Assembly: GCA_031555935.1 (NCBI GenBank) | Contig: JAVBTX010000023.1 | Span: 1-64,000, forward strand | Length of the DNA: 64,000 bases | Origin: Roseburia_C sp031555935 | Lineage (GTDB): Bacteria; Bacillota; Clostridia; Lachnospirales; Lachnospiraceae | Reading direction: 5' to 3' | In this document: positions 23,788 through 32,901 of the stretch, in pieces | Numbering within the stretch: the stretch's first letter is position 1 | How the letters are laid out: each line of letters starts with the position of its first letter | The notes under the pieces: model-generated | Databases searched by the model: none | Told to the model about the DNA's origin: nothing | What the model saw: the letters and a program-made list of their open reading frames with translations, nothing else | Program-made: the position numbers and the translations under genes

Positions 23788-24714
23788 TTAGATTTCCTTA
23801 AAAAATTGATATGCATTGGCAAAGAATATTTTTTCTATGATAGTCTCTGAAAATCCTGCTTTTCTCATTTCTTTCTGGATTTTGGGAATCGATTCCACAC
23901 CGGTAATTCCGTTCGGAAAGCGATTGCTGCAACCATCAAAATCACTGCCAATGGCTAACACCGCTTCTCCGCCAAGGCCTAAAATGTAGTCCATATGGGT
24001 AAATATGTCCTTCATCGTCGCAGATTCTTCAGAATTGACAAACGGTGCATAAAAATTTATTCCAATCAAACCGTTTCTACGAATTATCTCCTGAATCTGT
24101 ACTTTGGTAAGGTTGCGTGGATTTTCACAGCACTCCCGTGCATTGGAATGCGATGCAATAATAGGTGCATCCGTCAATTCCAAAATATCTTCTACGCCAG
24201 CATCCGACAAATGTGAAATATCTAACCGGATATTTTGCCGAATAAGGCTTCTGACTAAATCTTTGCCAGCTTCGGTTAGTCCACTCTTCTGATTATAGGC
24301 GGCTCCGGTGGCATACTGATTCTCATAGTTCCAAGTCAGCATTGCCACCGTGAAGCCAAGTTCTTTTATCCGCTCTACCTGGCTACCCATTAGGGAAATA
24401 TCCTCGATTGCCAAAAAGGCTGCTGCCTTTTTAGCTCGCAGCGCCGTCTCCATCTCCCGACCGGTCCGGCACAGTGATATATGCTCCTGTTGCGCTGCTA
24501 GCAATTGCATGATTTTTTGATATATGCATGTAAACTCCGCCTCACAATCATTATTCGTGGTGCTTTTTGCATCCTTCCACAATGCAAATACCTGCACATA
24601 TTTACTTGCAAAGGCTTTTACGCGTTCTAAATCCAGATTATTTGCATTCTTCCACAGAGTGTCCGGGACATGTATCTCGGTCAGCGTATCTGCATGGCAA
24701 TCAAAATAGTTCAT
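23788..24714 (-). CDS. Membrane dipeptidase family (M19) dipeptidase
   Basis: This 308-residue zinc dipeptidase has metal ligands in CHADTL (residues 5-10), IEDISLMG (Glu), DISHLSDAG (His), IIASHSNAREC (His) and IGSDFDG (Asp). M19 enzymes cleave dipeptides, including those with a C-terminal D-residue. The ATG at 24714 has AAAGGTGG upstream. The frame stays open to 24798, but that extension has no ribosome binding site and would overlap the next gene. It probably acts in the cytoplasm because no signal peptide is seen. Confidence 0.93.
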   Translation of the reverse strand: MNYFDCHADTLTEIHVPDTLWKNANNLDLERVKAFASKYVQVFALWKDAKSTTNNDCEAEFTCIYQKIMQLLAAQQEHISLCRTGREMETALRAKKAAAFLAIEDISLMGSQVERIKELGFTVAMLTWNYENQYATGAAYNQKSGLTEAGKDLVRSLIRQNIRLDISHLSDAGVEDILELTDAPIIASHSNARECCENPRNLTKVQIQEIIRRNGLIGINFYAPFVNSEESATMKDIFTHMDYILGLGGEAVLAIGSDFDGCSNRFPNGITGVESIPKIQKEMRKAGFSETIIEKIFFANAYQFFKEI

Positions 24715-24784
24715 CTTATCTTTTCCACCTTTATAAACTGATATCTCTCTTATTATAATGCTGCTAAAACTTAAATTAGTACCT

Positions 24785-26269
24785 TTACCAATTAACACTT
24801 GTATAATATCTTTGCTTTTTACTTTTTGGCTTCTCAGGCATTGTCATTTTTAATTTTCCGGCATCAACTAAAGGCTTAATGAATTTAGCTACCACATAAA
24901 ACTGGGTCTGTATGCCTAGAAATGCCGCAATTTCTTCCCGGCTTCTTGGCTCCATACAATATTCTAGTAGATGTAGTTTGGGCTTAGCGTAGTAGGATAT
25001 TGTTTCTTCCACTGCAAGTACAGGAATAGCCTGTTCGATATAGTGATCACTACTATTATAAATTGTCACAACAAACTCATTTCGACGATTTTCAAAAATT
25101 GGCTCCGGCAATCCATGAGCTTCCATTTCACGACGAATTGTCGGAATACCAGAATAACGATTTTCCGCTGCTGTCATACTTTCTGCTATAATTGCCAACG
25201 CCGGATTACGTAAGTCAGGCTTGGCAATCCCCAATTGCTCGACGGTCATGCGCCCATAGAGATTACCTGGACTGTGAATTTCGATTCGATTGGAAAAAAT
25301 ATTAATTTGCACTGGTGTGCCTTCCGTATGTGCACTGTAATCACGGTGCAACACGGCATTTAGCACGGCTTCGCGAATCGCGTTGATTGGATATTCTGTT
25401 TTATCCCGGCGTTTTCCGCTGTCAGGGTCAATAATTGTTCTGGTTTTCATATTGCGTTTGCAAAAGGTAATGGCATCCTCCACCATTTCCTCAATTGTTC
25501 CTTCAATCCGCTTATTGTCAATGAATCTTGCACCATCATCGGCTACATCTCCAATCTCATAGCCTTGTACCGCAATTGCCGTAATACATAGTTGCGGAAA
25601 AACACCTTGCGGATAAATACCAAAATTCATCCATGCCGCTAAGGTTGGAATTCCATCTCTGGTGATATTCAGCATCTCGTAAATCTGCTCTTCTTCCATC
25701 TGATTAAACTGCGGACGCTCCTTTTTTCGCTCACGAAGATAATCTGCAATTCGGTTTTCATCCAAAAGCTTCATCTTCGCTCGTTCCACTGCCCGCTCAT
25801 CATCATGGAAATGTCGGCGATATGCTTCATAGCTGTATATCTCATAATCTGTCATTGGCAAATCCGCATCGCCGACCCGGATATAGGAGCCTTTAATTCT
25901 TCCCGAGCCACGATAATAACATGGCCTGTCGGCTACATCCACCGCCGGAATCTCGGCTGCACAAATTAAAACCCCTTCAAATTCTGCGGTTGTAAATACC
26001 GCCCGTACCGGCGGCTCCATCTGATTGCATTGCTCCGTAACCTGCTTTTGTAAATCCTGCGCATCATAAACACCAACGGCCTCAAATCCGCGCATTTCAT
26101 CTAACCCAAACACAAGAATACCACCAGAATCCTGATTGGAAAAAGACGAAAGCGAATCGTAAAGCCGCTTCGGACATCCTAAGTGAGCCGCCTTAACTTC
26201 AATCGTCGGAGTTTCGGCCCGATGAAACTGAATCGTAGTAATAATGTCTAAAAGTTCTTTTGCTAACAT
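24785..26269 (-). CDS. AlbA_2 (Schlafen-like) DNA-binding domain protein with ATPase-like C-terminus
   Basis: The 494-residue protein has an N-terminal AlbA_2 domain (residues 10-130, IEVKAAHLGCPKRLYDSL and GGILVFGLDE). It is followed by the HATPase_c_4-type region (near 270-300, AIREAVLNAVLHRDYS) and a C-terminal winged-helix-like end (SREEIAAFLGIQTQF). Such proteins are annotated as putative transcriptional regulators or RNA-binding proteins; targets are unknown. It is expressed toward the dipeptidase gene. It has no obvious partner. Confidence 0.88.
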   Translation of the reverse strand: MLAKELLDIITTIQFHRAETPTIEVKAAHLGCPKRLYDSLSSFSNQDSGGILVFGLDEMRGFEAVGVYDAQDLQKQVTEQCNQMEPPVRAVFTTAEFEGVLICAAEIPAVDVADRPCYYRGSGRIKGSYIRVGDADLPMTDYEIYSYEAYRRHFHDDERAVERAKMKLLDENRIADYLRERKKERPQFNQMEEEQIYEMLNITRDGIPTLAAWMNFGIYPQGVFPQLCITAIAVQGYEIGDVADDGARFIDNKRIEGTIEEMVEDAITFCKRNMKTRTIIDPDSGKRRDKTEYPINAIREAVLNAVLHRDYSAHTEGTPVQINIFSNRIEIHSPGNLYGRMTVEQLGIAKPDLRNPALAIIAESMTAAENRYSGIPTIRREMEAHGLPEPIFENRRNEFVVTIYNSSDHYIEQAIPVLAVEETISYYAKPKLHLLEYCMEPRSREEIAAFLGIQTQFYVVAKFIKPLVDAGKLKMTMPEKPKSKKQRYYTSVNW

Positions 26270-26365
26270 ATCATCACCTCTATGATTATTTTAGCAAATA
26301 AAGATGGGAAATGCAAACAAAAAAATTGTTTTTACAAATATAGTTTGCTAATTTATATTTATACA

Positions 26366-26420
26366 AACAAAAGGCCTTTTCACAGTTTGCTTATTAAAGC
26401 ATCTGCAAAAAGGTCTTTGA
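26366..26420 (-). terminator. Terminator of the ATP synthase operon
   Basis: On the minus strand AAAGACCTTTTTGCAG pairs with CTGTGAAAAGGCCTTT (26370-26385 with 26403-26418 on the plus strand), with a T-containing tail TTGTTTG. It lies 20 bases after the atpC stop codon. Confidence 0.85.
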
Positions 26421-26440
26421 TTATCTAATCATATTTAGTA

Positions 26441-26848
26441 TTATTTACTTGCTTCAATTCGCACTAACGCTTTTCGAAGCGCAATCTCCGCCCGGCGAAG
26501 GTCAATATCATTCGTCTTGGCCGATAAACGCTCCTCGGCTCGCTGTTTGGCTGCCTCCGCTCGTTTTTCGTCAATTTCATCCGGCCACTCCGCAATTTCT
26601 GCCAACAGTGTTATCTTTTCTGGCAGAATTTCTGCAAAACCGGCATGGACAGCGGCTGTTTTTTTGCCATCCTCCATTGTCAACGTTACAATTCCCGGTG
26701 CTAACACCGTTGTCGTCGCAACGTGATGTTTATAGATACCAACTTCTCCGTTTACCGTATTGAATTCAATCATCTGCGCGGTACCGGTAAAAAAAACACG
26801 GTCTGGGGTGATAATTTCCACTTCAAAAAATTTATTTTCATCTGCCAT
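26441..26848 (-). CDS. atpC: ATP synthase epsilon subunit
   Basis: The 135-residue subunit is part of the F1 central stalk and regulates ATPase activity. The N-terminal beta-sandwich (residues 1-85; FEVEIITPDRVFFTG, GEVGIYKHHVATTTVL) and the C-terminal two-helix hairpin (88-135; DEKRAEAAKQRAEERL) are complete. It is the last gene of the atp operon, 10 bases after atpD, followed by a terminator. Confidence 0.97.
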   Translation of the reverse strand: MADENKFFEVEIITPDRVFFTGTAQMIEFNTVNGEVGIYKHHVATTTVLAPGIVTLTMEDGKKTAAVHAGFAEILPEKITLLAEIAEWPDEIDEKRAEAAKQRAEERLSAKTNDIDLRRAEIALRKALVRIEASK

Positions 26849-26858
26849 GATTCACCCC

Positions 26859-28250
26859 TTACTGCATGCGAGCGCGTACTTCGTCAATACTTCCGGCATT
26901 GAGGAAATGACCTTCCGGAATATCATCATGTCTTCCTTCCAGAATCTCTTTAAATCCGCGAATCGTTTCTGCAATTGGAACATATTTTCCATCCAGACCG
27001 GTAAACTGGGTTGCCACATTAAACGGCTGGGATAGGAATCTTTGTACCTTACGAGCACGGCTAACAACAAGCTTGTCATCCTCCGACAATTCGTCCATAC
27101 CAAGAATCGCGATGATATCCTGAAGTTCTTTGTATTTTTGCAAAATTTCCTGTACGCCGCGGGCTACCTCAAAGTGCTCCTGACCAACAATTCGTGGGTC
27201 GAGGATTCGTGAGGTTGAGCCAAGTGGGTCAACAGCCGGATAAATTCCAAGCTCAACAATCGAACGCTCTAATACCGTTGTTGCATCCAAATGCGCAAAA
27301 GTCGTTGCCGGTGCCGGGTCAGTTAAATCGTCGGCTGGTACATAGACCGCCTGTACGGATGTAATCGAACCATTCTTCGTGGAGGTAATTCGCTCCTGAA
27401 GCGCACCCATTTCCGTCTGCAACGTCGGCTGATAACCTACGGCGGAAGGCATCCGGCCAAGTAATGCTGAAACTTCCGAACCAGCCTGGGTAAAACGGAA
27501 AATATTGTCAATAAATAACAATACATCCTTACCACCCTTGTCACGGAAATATTCTGCCATTGTCAGTCCGGTTAGACCAACACGCATTCTTGCTCCCGGC
27601 GGCTCATTCATCTGACCAAAAACCATTGTCGTTTTATCAATAACGCCAGATTCTTTCATTTCATAATAAAGGTCGTTACCTTCACGGGTACGCTCACCAA
27701 CCCCGGTAAATACCGAATATCCGCCGTGTTCCGTGGCAATATTATGAATCAATTCCTGAATTAATACGGTCTTTCCAACACCAGCACCACCGAACAGGCC
27801 AATCTTTCCACCCTTCTGATATGGGCAAAGTAGATCAACAACCTTAATACCAGTCTCTAACATCTCGGTTGAGGTCGCCTGTTCTTCAAATGCCGGCGCT
27901 TTTCGATGAATTGGCATATACTCGACTGCTGTCGGTGCTGCCACGTCATCAATTGGGTCACCTAATACGTTAAAAAGGCGTCCCAAGGTGTTCTCACCAA
28001 CCGGAACCCGAATTGGCGCGCCAGTTGCACGGGCATCCATACCACGAACAAGACCGTCCGTTGGACCCATCGCAATACAGCGTACCGTATCATCACCCAA
28101 ATGCTGAGATACTTCTACTACTAATTTTCCGCCAGCTTTTGTCGTTATCTCAATGGCTTCATAAATTTCCGGAAGCTTTCCTTCGGAAAATTTAATATCC
28201 ATTACCGCTCCGATAATCTGAGTGATTTTACCTATATTTGTTCCTGCCAT
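26859..28250 (-). CDS. atpD: ATP synthase beta subunit
   Basis: This 463-residue catalytic subunit of F1 makes or hydrolyses ATP. Walker A is GGAGVGKTVLIQ near residue 152. The catalytic region holds VGERTREGNDLYYEM, Walker B VLLFIDNIFRFTQAG and the DELSEDDK motif (DELSEED type) near residue 390. The ATG at 28250 follows AAGGAG by 10 bases; an upstream in-frame GTG overlaps that site. Length is standard. Confidence 0.98.
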   Translation of the reverse strand: MAGTNIGKITQIIGAVMDIKFSEGKLPEIYEAIEITTKAGGKLVVEVSQHLGDDTVRCIAMGPTDGLVRGMDARATGAPIRVPVGENTLGRLFNVLGDPIDDVAAPTAVEYMPIHRKAPAFEEQATSTEMLETGIKVVDLLCPYQKGGKIGLFGGAGVGKTVLIQELIHNIATEHGGYSVFTGVGERTREGNDLYYEMKESGVIDKTTMVFGQMNEPPGARMRVGLTGLTMAEYFRDKGGKDVLLFIDNIFRFTQAGSEVSALLGRMPSAVGYQPTLQTEMGALQERITSTKNGSITSVQAVYVPADDLTDPAPATTFAHLDATTVLERSIVELGIYPAVDPLGSTSRILDPRIVGQEHFEVARGVQEILQKYKELQDIIAILGMDELSEDDKLVVSRARKVQRFLSQPFNVATQFTGLDGKYVPIAETIRGFKEILEGRHDDIPEGHFLNAGSIDEVRARMQ

Positions 28251-28281
28251 TATTTGTATCACTCCTTAATTTTAGATTTTA

Positions 28282-29139
28282 TTAGGATATTGCATTTGCT
28301 CCTGCAATAATTTCTGTTAATTCCTGCGTAATAGAACCTTGACGAGCTCTATTATATTTCAGTGACAAATCACTAATCATGTCCTCCGCATTGCTTGTTG
28401 CGGAATCCATCGCCTGCATTCTGGCACCATTTTCACTGGCAACCGCTTCTATCAACGCACCATAGATTAAGCTGGTGACATACTTTGGTATAATCAAATC
28501 CAAAGCTTCCTCTTCATTTGGCTCATAATTCATCAACACGTGAGGTTCCTCCGCGGCCAAATCCGCTTCTGACACATCAACCGGCAATAGCTTCATCAGC
28601 TTCGGTTCATGTACCACCGTGTTTTTAAAATGTGTATATGCCAGATAAATCTCACCAATTTCATCGTCCCGATAAGCCTTTAATAGTTTCTCACTAAGGA
28701 CAACTGCATCCTCAAAAACGGGTGCTTCGATTACCTCGGAACCATCAATTTTAATATTGTATCCACGGCGTTCCAACACTTCCTGCCCCCGATGTCCGAT
28801 CGCGTAGATGTCTACTTCATCCGGCGCAAACTCACCGCCAGTTACCAGTTTAATGACATTGGCATTATAACCGCCAGCTAAGCCACGGTTCGAAGTAATA
28901 ACAACAATTGCTTTTCGTTTCGATTGACCACCGGTCAAATAGGGATGATTAATCCCACCAGAACGAGCCAGCATGGAAGATACCGTTTTGTACATATAGT
29001 TAAAATATGGATTCGTCTGCTCCGCACGCCCTTTGGCTTTTTGGAGTTTTACGGTTGAAACAAGCTTCATGGCTTTCGTGATTTGCTGCGTACTTTGAAT
29101 ACTGCTTTTCCGTCTTTTTATGTCTCTCATCGAGGCCAT
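28282..29139 (-). CDS. atpG: ATP synthase gamma subunit
   Basis: The 285-residue rotor shaft of F1 has conserved terminal coiled-coil helices: MRDIKRRKSSIQSTQQITKAMKLVSTVK at the start (residues 4 on) and the C-terminal RMQAMDSATSNAEDMI and YNRARQGSITQELTEIIAGA. Rotation of gamma drives beta-site changes. The ATG at 29139 follows AAAGGCGG; an in-frame GTG at 29148 overlaps that site. It lies between atpA and atpD as usual. Confidence 0.97.
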   Translation of the reverse strand: MASMRDIKRRKSSIQSTQQITKAMKLVSTVKLQKAKGRAEQTNPYFNYMYKTVSSMLARSGGINHPYLTGGQSKRKAIVVITSNRGLAGGYNANVIKLVTGGEFAPDEVDIYAIGHRGQEVLERRGYNIKIDGSEVIEAPVFEDAVVLSEKLLKAYRDDEIGEIYLAYTHFKNTVVHEPKLMKLLPVDVSEADLAAEEPHVLMNYEPNEEEALDLIIPKYVTSLIYGALIEAVASENGARMQAMDSATSNAEDMISDLSLKYNRARQGSITQELTEIIAGANAIS

Positions 29140-29166
29140 AATTTTCACCGCCTTTCAAGCATTCGA

Positions 29167-30672
29167 TTATCGAAACTGGTTCTTACATTCTTCGATTGCT
29201 TTGACTAATTTCTGCTCTGTTTCTTCCTCTAACTCCTTGACATCGCGAATGGAGTCCAAAATTTCTGGGTATTTTGTTTCAATAAATTCTAACAATTCGT
29301 TCTGGAAACGTAAAATATTGCTAACTGGAATATCTAATAAATATTTCTTCGTTACCGCATAGATAATTACCACCTGCTTCTCGACCGCCATCGGCTGATA
29401 CTGTGGCTGTTTTAGAACCTCGCGAATTCGTTCACCCTGCGCCAACTTCTCCGTTGTATCCGCATCAAGCTCGGAACCAAACTGGGAAAAGGCTGCCAAC
29501 TCGCGATACTGTGCCAATTCGACACGAATCGGTGCAGCAATTTTCTTGATCGCTTTAATCTGGGCCGAACCACCTACTCGCGATACCGACAAACCAGCAT
29601 TAATCGCCGGACGGAATCCCGCATTAAACATATCGGTCTCGAGATAAATCTGACCATCTGTAATCGAAATTACGTTGGTCGGAATGTATGCTGAAACGTC
29701 ACCAGCCTGCGTCTCAATAATCGGCAAGGCCGTTAAGGAACCACCGCCCAATTTATCTGAGAGTCTGGCTGCACGCTCTAATAAACGAGAATGTAAATAG
29801 AAAACATCTCCTGGATAAGCCTCACGTCCAGGTGGTCGTTTTAATAACAGTGACAGTGTTCGGTAAGCCGTTGCATGTTTACTTAAATCATCATAAATGA
29901 TTAAAACATCCTGACCACTTTCCATCCACTCCTCACCGATTGCACAACCTGCATATGGGGCAATATATTGTAGTGGTGCCAATTCACTGGCAGTCGATAC
30001 AACAATCGTTGTATATGCCATTGCACCATATTCTTCTAACGTCTTAACAAGGGTTGCAACCGTTGACGACTTCTGCCCGATTGCTACATAAATACATTTT
30101 ACGTCCTGACCCTTTTGATTAATAATTGTATCTAACGCAATCGCTGTCTTACCGGTCTGTTTGTCACCGATAATCAACTCACGCTGACCACGTCCGATCG
30201 GAATCATTGCATCAATCGCCTTGATACCCGTCTGTAATGGCGTATCAACTGATTTTCTGGCAATAACACCAGAGGCTACTCGCTCAATCTGGCGGAACTT
30301 GCTTGTTAGAATCGGACCTTTGCCATCGATTGGCTGGCCTAACGCATTTACAACACGTCCCAACATTGCATCACCAACTGGAACCTCAACCACTCGTCCG
30401 GTAGTTTTAACGGTATCGCCCTCGTTGATATTATGCTGGTCACCTAATAATACCGCACCAACGTTATCCTCTTCGAGATTCAAGACCATTCCAAAAACCT
30501 CTCCCGGAAATTCCAGCAGCTCACCCTGCATCGCGTTCTCCAAGCCATGAATTCTGGCAATTCCGTCGGCAACCTGAATTACGGTACCAACATCGGCCAC
30601 TTCTAACTGGGCTGCATATCTTTTTATCTGCTCTTTAATAACTGAACTTATTTCTTCAGGCTTCAAATTCAT
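29167..30672 (-). CDS. atpA: ATP synthase alpha subunit
   Basis: The 501-residue non-catalytic nucleotide-binding subunit of F1 has Walker A GDKQTGKTAIALD near residue 167, ALPIIETQAGDVSAYIPTN near 345-363 and VSRVGGSAQIKAIKK. The ATG at 30672 is the family-typical start (MNLKPEEISSVIKEQI). A TTG at 30678 is closer to the AGGTG site and cannot be excluded. The gene overlaps the end of atpH by 4 bases. Confidence 0.98.
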   Translation of the reverse strand: MNLKPEEISSVIKEQIKRYAAQLEVADVGTVIQVADGIARIHGLENAMQGELLEFPGEVFGMVLNLEEDNVGAVLLGDQHNINEGDTVKTTGRVVEVPVGDAMLGRVVNALGQPIDGKGPILTSKFRQIERVASGVIARKSVDTPLQTGIKAIDAMIPIGRGQRELIIGDKQTGKTAIALDTIINQKGQDVKCIYVAIGQKSSTVATLVKTLEEYGAMAYTTIVVSTASELAPLQYIAPYAGCAIGEEWMESGQDVLIIYDDLSKHATAYRTLSLLLKRPPGREAYPGDVFYLHSRLLERAARLSDKLGGGSLTALPIIETQAGDVSAYIPTNVISITDGQIYLETDMFNAGFRPAINAGLSVSRVGGSAQIKAIKKIAAPIRVELAQYRELAAFSQFGSELDADTTEKLAQGERIREVLKQPQYQPMAVEKQVVIIYAVTKKYLLDIPVSNILRFQNELLEFIETKYPEILDSIRDVKELEEETEQKLVKAIEECKNQFR

Positions 30673-31235
30673 GGACAAATTTCACCTACCTTTAACTGTA
30701 TTTTTGATAATTCGCCAGAAAGCGTATTTAGCTTGGTGCGGACACTGCTGTCCACGACACGGTCGCCAATGCGAATTACCATTCCGCCAATCAAGGCAGA
30801 ATCTGTTTTATAGTGCATTTCAAATTTTACATATTTTGTCGTTTCCAACAATCTTTTTTCAATCTGAATCTTCTGAACTTCATTTAAATCCAATGCCGAA
30901 GTCACATATGCGGTTCCGATGTGGCGGTATTCTTTTACTTCTTCAATAAAATATGCAAATACCTTTTTCATCTCGGCAAAATGTCCCTTAGCAACAAGCA
31001 TTCTCATCAAGCCAATAATCTCATCAGATATTTTTCCGGAAAAAATTTCTTCAATAATTTTTATTTTTTCTTCTTTAATAATCTTTGGATGCGTCATTAG
31101 TTTGGACAAGTCATCATTCTCTTCCAGTATCACCAGGACTGCTTTCGTATCCTCGAAAAAGACATCCAGCTTGCCAGCTTCTACCGCCACTTCAAACAAT
31201 GCATCACCGTATACCTTAGATACTAGCTTTGCCAT
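30669..31235 (-). CDS. atpH: ATP synthase delta subunit
   Basis: The 188-residue peripheral-stalk subunit clamps the b subunits to the top of F1. The helical N-terminal domain (YGDALFEVAVEAGKLDVF) and the C-terminal GGMVIRIGDRVVDSSVRTKLNTL signature are typical. It overlaps atpF by 13 bases and atpA by a few bases, suggesting translational coupling. Confidence 0.96.
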   Translation of the reverse strand: MAKLVSKVYGDALFEVAVEAGKLDVFFEDTKAVLVILEENDDLSKLMTHPKIIKEEKIKIIEEIFSGKISDEIIGLMRMLVAKGHFAEMKKVFAYFIEEVKEYRHIGTAYVTSALDLNEVQKIQIEKRLLETTKYVKFEMHYKTDSALIGGMVIRIGDRVVDSSVRTKLNTLSGELSKIQLKVGEICP

Positions 31236-31759
31236 GTCGAATCACCTATTTCTTTCAATGTCTCTTCCACGAGAATGTCCTGTATCCGTGTATCAATTGA
31301 CGCGGCAACAACCTTGCCCGCCATCAGGGATGCAATCGAAATCATCTCTTTTTTCATGTCATCCATAACTCGTTTCTTCTCAAGCTCTGCCTCTTCATTG
31401 GCACGCTTGATAATGCGGACCGCTTCTTCTTTTGCTTCCTCAATCATTCGCGCTTCGCTCTTTATCGCTTTTTGACGAGCCTCGCTTAAAATCGCTTCCG
31501 CTTCTTTTTCAATATTCTTGATTCGGCTGTCATATTCCGTCTTCATTTCCGCCGCGGCTGCTTTATCCGCAATCGCATCGTTGATGTCATTTTGAATTTT
31601 TTCCTGACGTTTTTTCAACATCGCGCGTGCCGGATTAAATAACAGATAGGATAATAAGGTAAATAAAGTAAATACTGCAATTGCTAACAGCACCGTATCA
31701 TGTAATAACTGAAAATCTAAATTAAATAATCTTGTCATTTCACTTGTCATGATTATCAT
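31223..31759 (-). CDS. atpF: ATP synthase b subunit
   Basis: The 178-residue subunit has one N-terminal membrane segment (about 20-44) followed by the long charged amphipathic helix that forms the stator stalk (NPARAMLKKRQEKIQNDINDA onward). An AGGAGG site lies 13 bases before the first ATG; a second ATG at 31750 is also possible. The gap to atpE contains two adjacent hairpins. Confidence 0.95.
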   Translation of the reverse strand: MIIMTSEMTRLFNLDFQLLHDTVLLAIAVFTLFTLLSYLLFNPARAMLKKRQEKIQNDINDAIADKAAAAEMKTEYDSRIKNIEKEAEAILSEARQKAIKSEARMIEEAKEEAVRIIKRANEEAELEKKRVMDDMKKEMISIASLMAGKVVAASIDTRIQDILVEETLKEIGDSTWQS

Positions 31760-31805
31760 ATTTCAGGACCTGCCTCCTTTCTTACTAATCTCCATTTCAA
31801 AGTCT

Positions 31806-31859
31806 GGCGACTTTGAGTAAAGCTCAAATCGCCGTGCGAAAAAACTTGTTTTTTCGCAC
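31806..31859. repeat. Two-hairpin palindromic element in the atpE-atpF spacer
   Basis: Minus-strand order: GTGCGAAAAAA-CAAG-TTTTTTCGCAC (11-base-pair perfect stem, 31859-31834), then a second hairpin GGCGA-TTTGAG-loop-CTCAAA-TCGCC (31833-31806). An element of the same layout lies at 46433-46501. It may attenuate transcription, stabilise mRNA or set the high c-subunit output (inference). Confidence 0.7.
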
Positions 31860-31862
31860 TTC

Positions 31863-32117
31863 TTAGGTCAATGGTTTTACGAAAAGTAAAAGCATGGCAA
31901 TTAACAGACCATACAGACCCGTTGTCTCGGCAACAGCCTGACCCAAAAGCATTGTTGATGTAATATCAGATTTTGCGCCTGGGTTTTTACCAACGGCTGC
32001 GGCTGCCATACCAGCGGCATTACCCTGTCCAATACCGGTTCCAATACCGGAAATAACTGCGATACCTGCACCAATTGCAGAACATGCTAAAATTAAATCT
32101 TCACCTGTAATATTCAT
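31863..32117 (-). CDS. atpE: ATP synthase c subunit, probable Na+-binding type
   Basis: The 84-residue subunit forms the membrane rotor ring with two membrane helices. The ATG at 32117 follows AGGAGG; the frame extends upstream to 32156 but that part lies in atpB. The ion site has Gln31 (GIGQG), Val62, Glu64, Thr65, Thr66 and Tyr69 (QAVAETTGLYG). This matches the Na+-ligand set known from Ilyobacter tartaricus (Gln, Val, Glu, Ser/Thr, Tyr) rather than the proton-only pattern. Na+ coupling is therefore likely but not proved. Confidence 0.96.
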   Translation of the reverse strand: MNITGEDLILACSAIGAGIAVISGIGTGIGQGNAAGMAAAAVGKNPGAKSDITSTMLLGQAVAETTGLYGLLIAMLLLFVKPLT

Positions 32118-32142
32118 ATTAATAATCCTCCTAATTTCTTTG

Positions 32143-32877
32143 TTATTCAGTGTCAAATTGCTGATTTACATATGTCATCGTCAGCATACAGAATACATAT
32201 GTCTGAATTGCTCCCGAGAACACGTCAAAATACACATGCAATACGGCCGGCCAAAAAAATGCTATCTTCGATAATAATCCATAGATTAGCGACATCATAA
32301 CCACACCGGATAAAACATTTGCGAACAAACGCAATGATAATGATATTGGCACGGCTATGTTACCGATCACATTAATCGGAAACCACAGCGGCAGCCACGG
32401 CGGTAGTGGCGAACACATACCTTCCCAAATTTCGCGCGGCTTGTGATACCTAAATTCAAAAAAGTGAATCATAAAAAAGGTTATCAAGCCCAGCGGCAAT
32501 GTCGTACCATAATCAGCAGTTGGCGGTCGCAGACCAAGCAAACCCGATAAATTACTCAGTAAAATGAAAAGAAAAATGGTACTGATATAATTCACCAACC
32601 GCGGCGCATTTTTTCCCATTGAGCCTTCTACCATTCCATCTAACTTCTCAATAATCAGCTCAATGACATTTTGAAATCCAGCGGGTACTTCTGTTGCTCG
32701 CTTCATGCGACGGTTTGCGATAATGGCAAAGCCTATCAAAATCAGCATAACAATCAATGTACATACATGTGATGTTGTAATCCATACAGTTTGACCAAAT
32801 AATTGATAGGAAAATAATCCATGTATCATAAAGTCTATATTATCTGCTCCGGATGACATCAAAATTGCGCTATTCAC
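32143..32877 (-). CDS. atpB: ATP synthase a subunit
   Basis: The 244-residue membrane subunit forms the ion half-channels against the c ring. Five or six hydrophobic segments are visible. The essential arginine is in SLSLRLFANVLSGVVM (near residue 190). The start is GTG with AAGGAGGTGAG upstream. It precedes atpE, with a short gap to the true atpE start. Confidence 0.96.
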   Translation of the reverse strand: MNSAILMSSGADNIDFMIHGLFSYQLFGQTVWITTSHVCTLIVMLILIGFAIIANRRMKRATEVPAGFQNVIELIIEKLDGMVEGSMGKNAPRLVNYISTIFLFILLSNLSGLLGLRPPTADYGTTLPLGLITFFMIHFFEFRYHKPREIWEGMCSPLPPWLPLWFPINVIGNIAVPISLSLRLFANVLSGVVMMSLIYGLLSKIAFFWPAVLHVYFDVFSGAIQTYVFCMLTMTYVNQQFDTE

Positions 32878-32901
32878 AGTCTCACCTCCTTAATCAATTT
32901 T

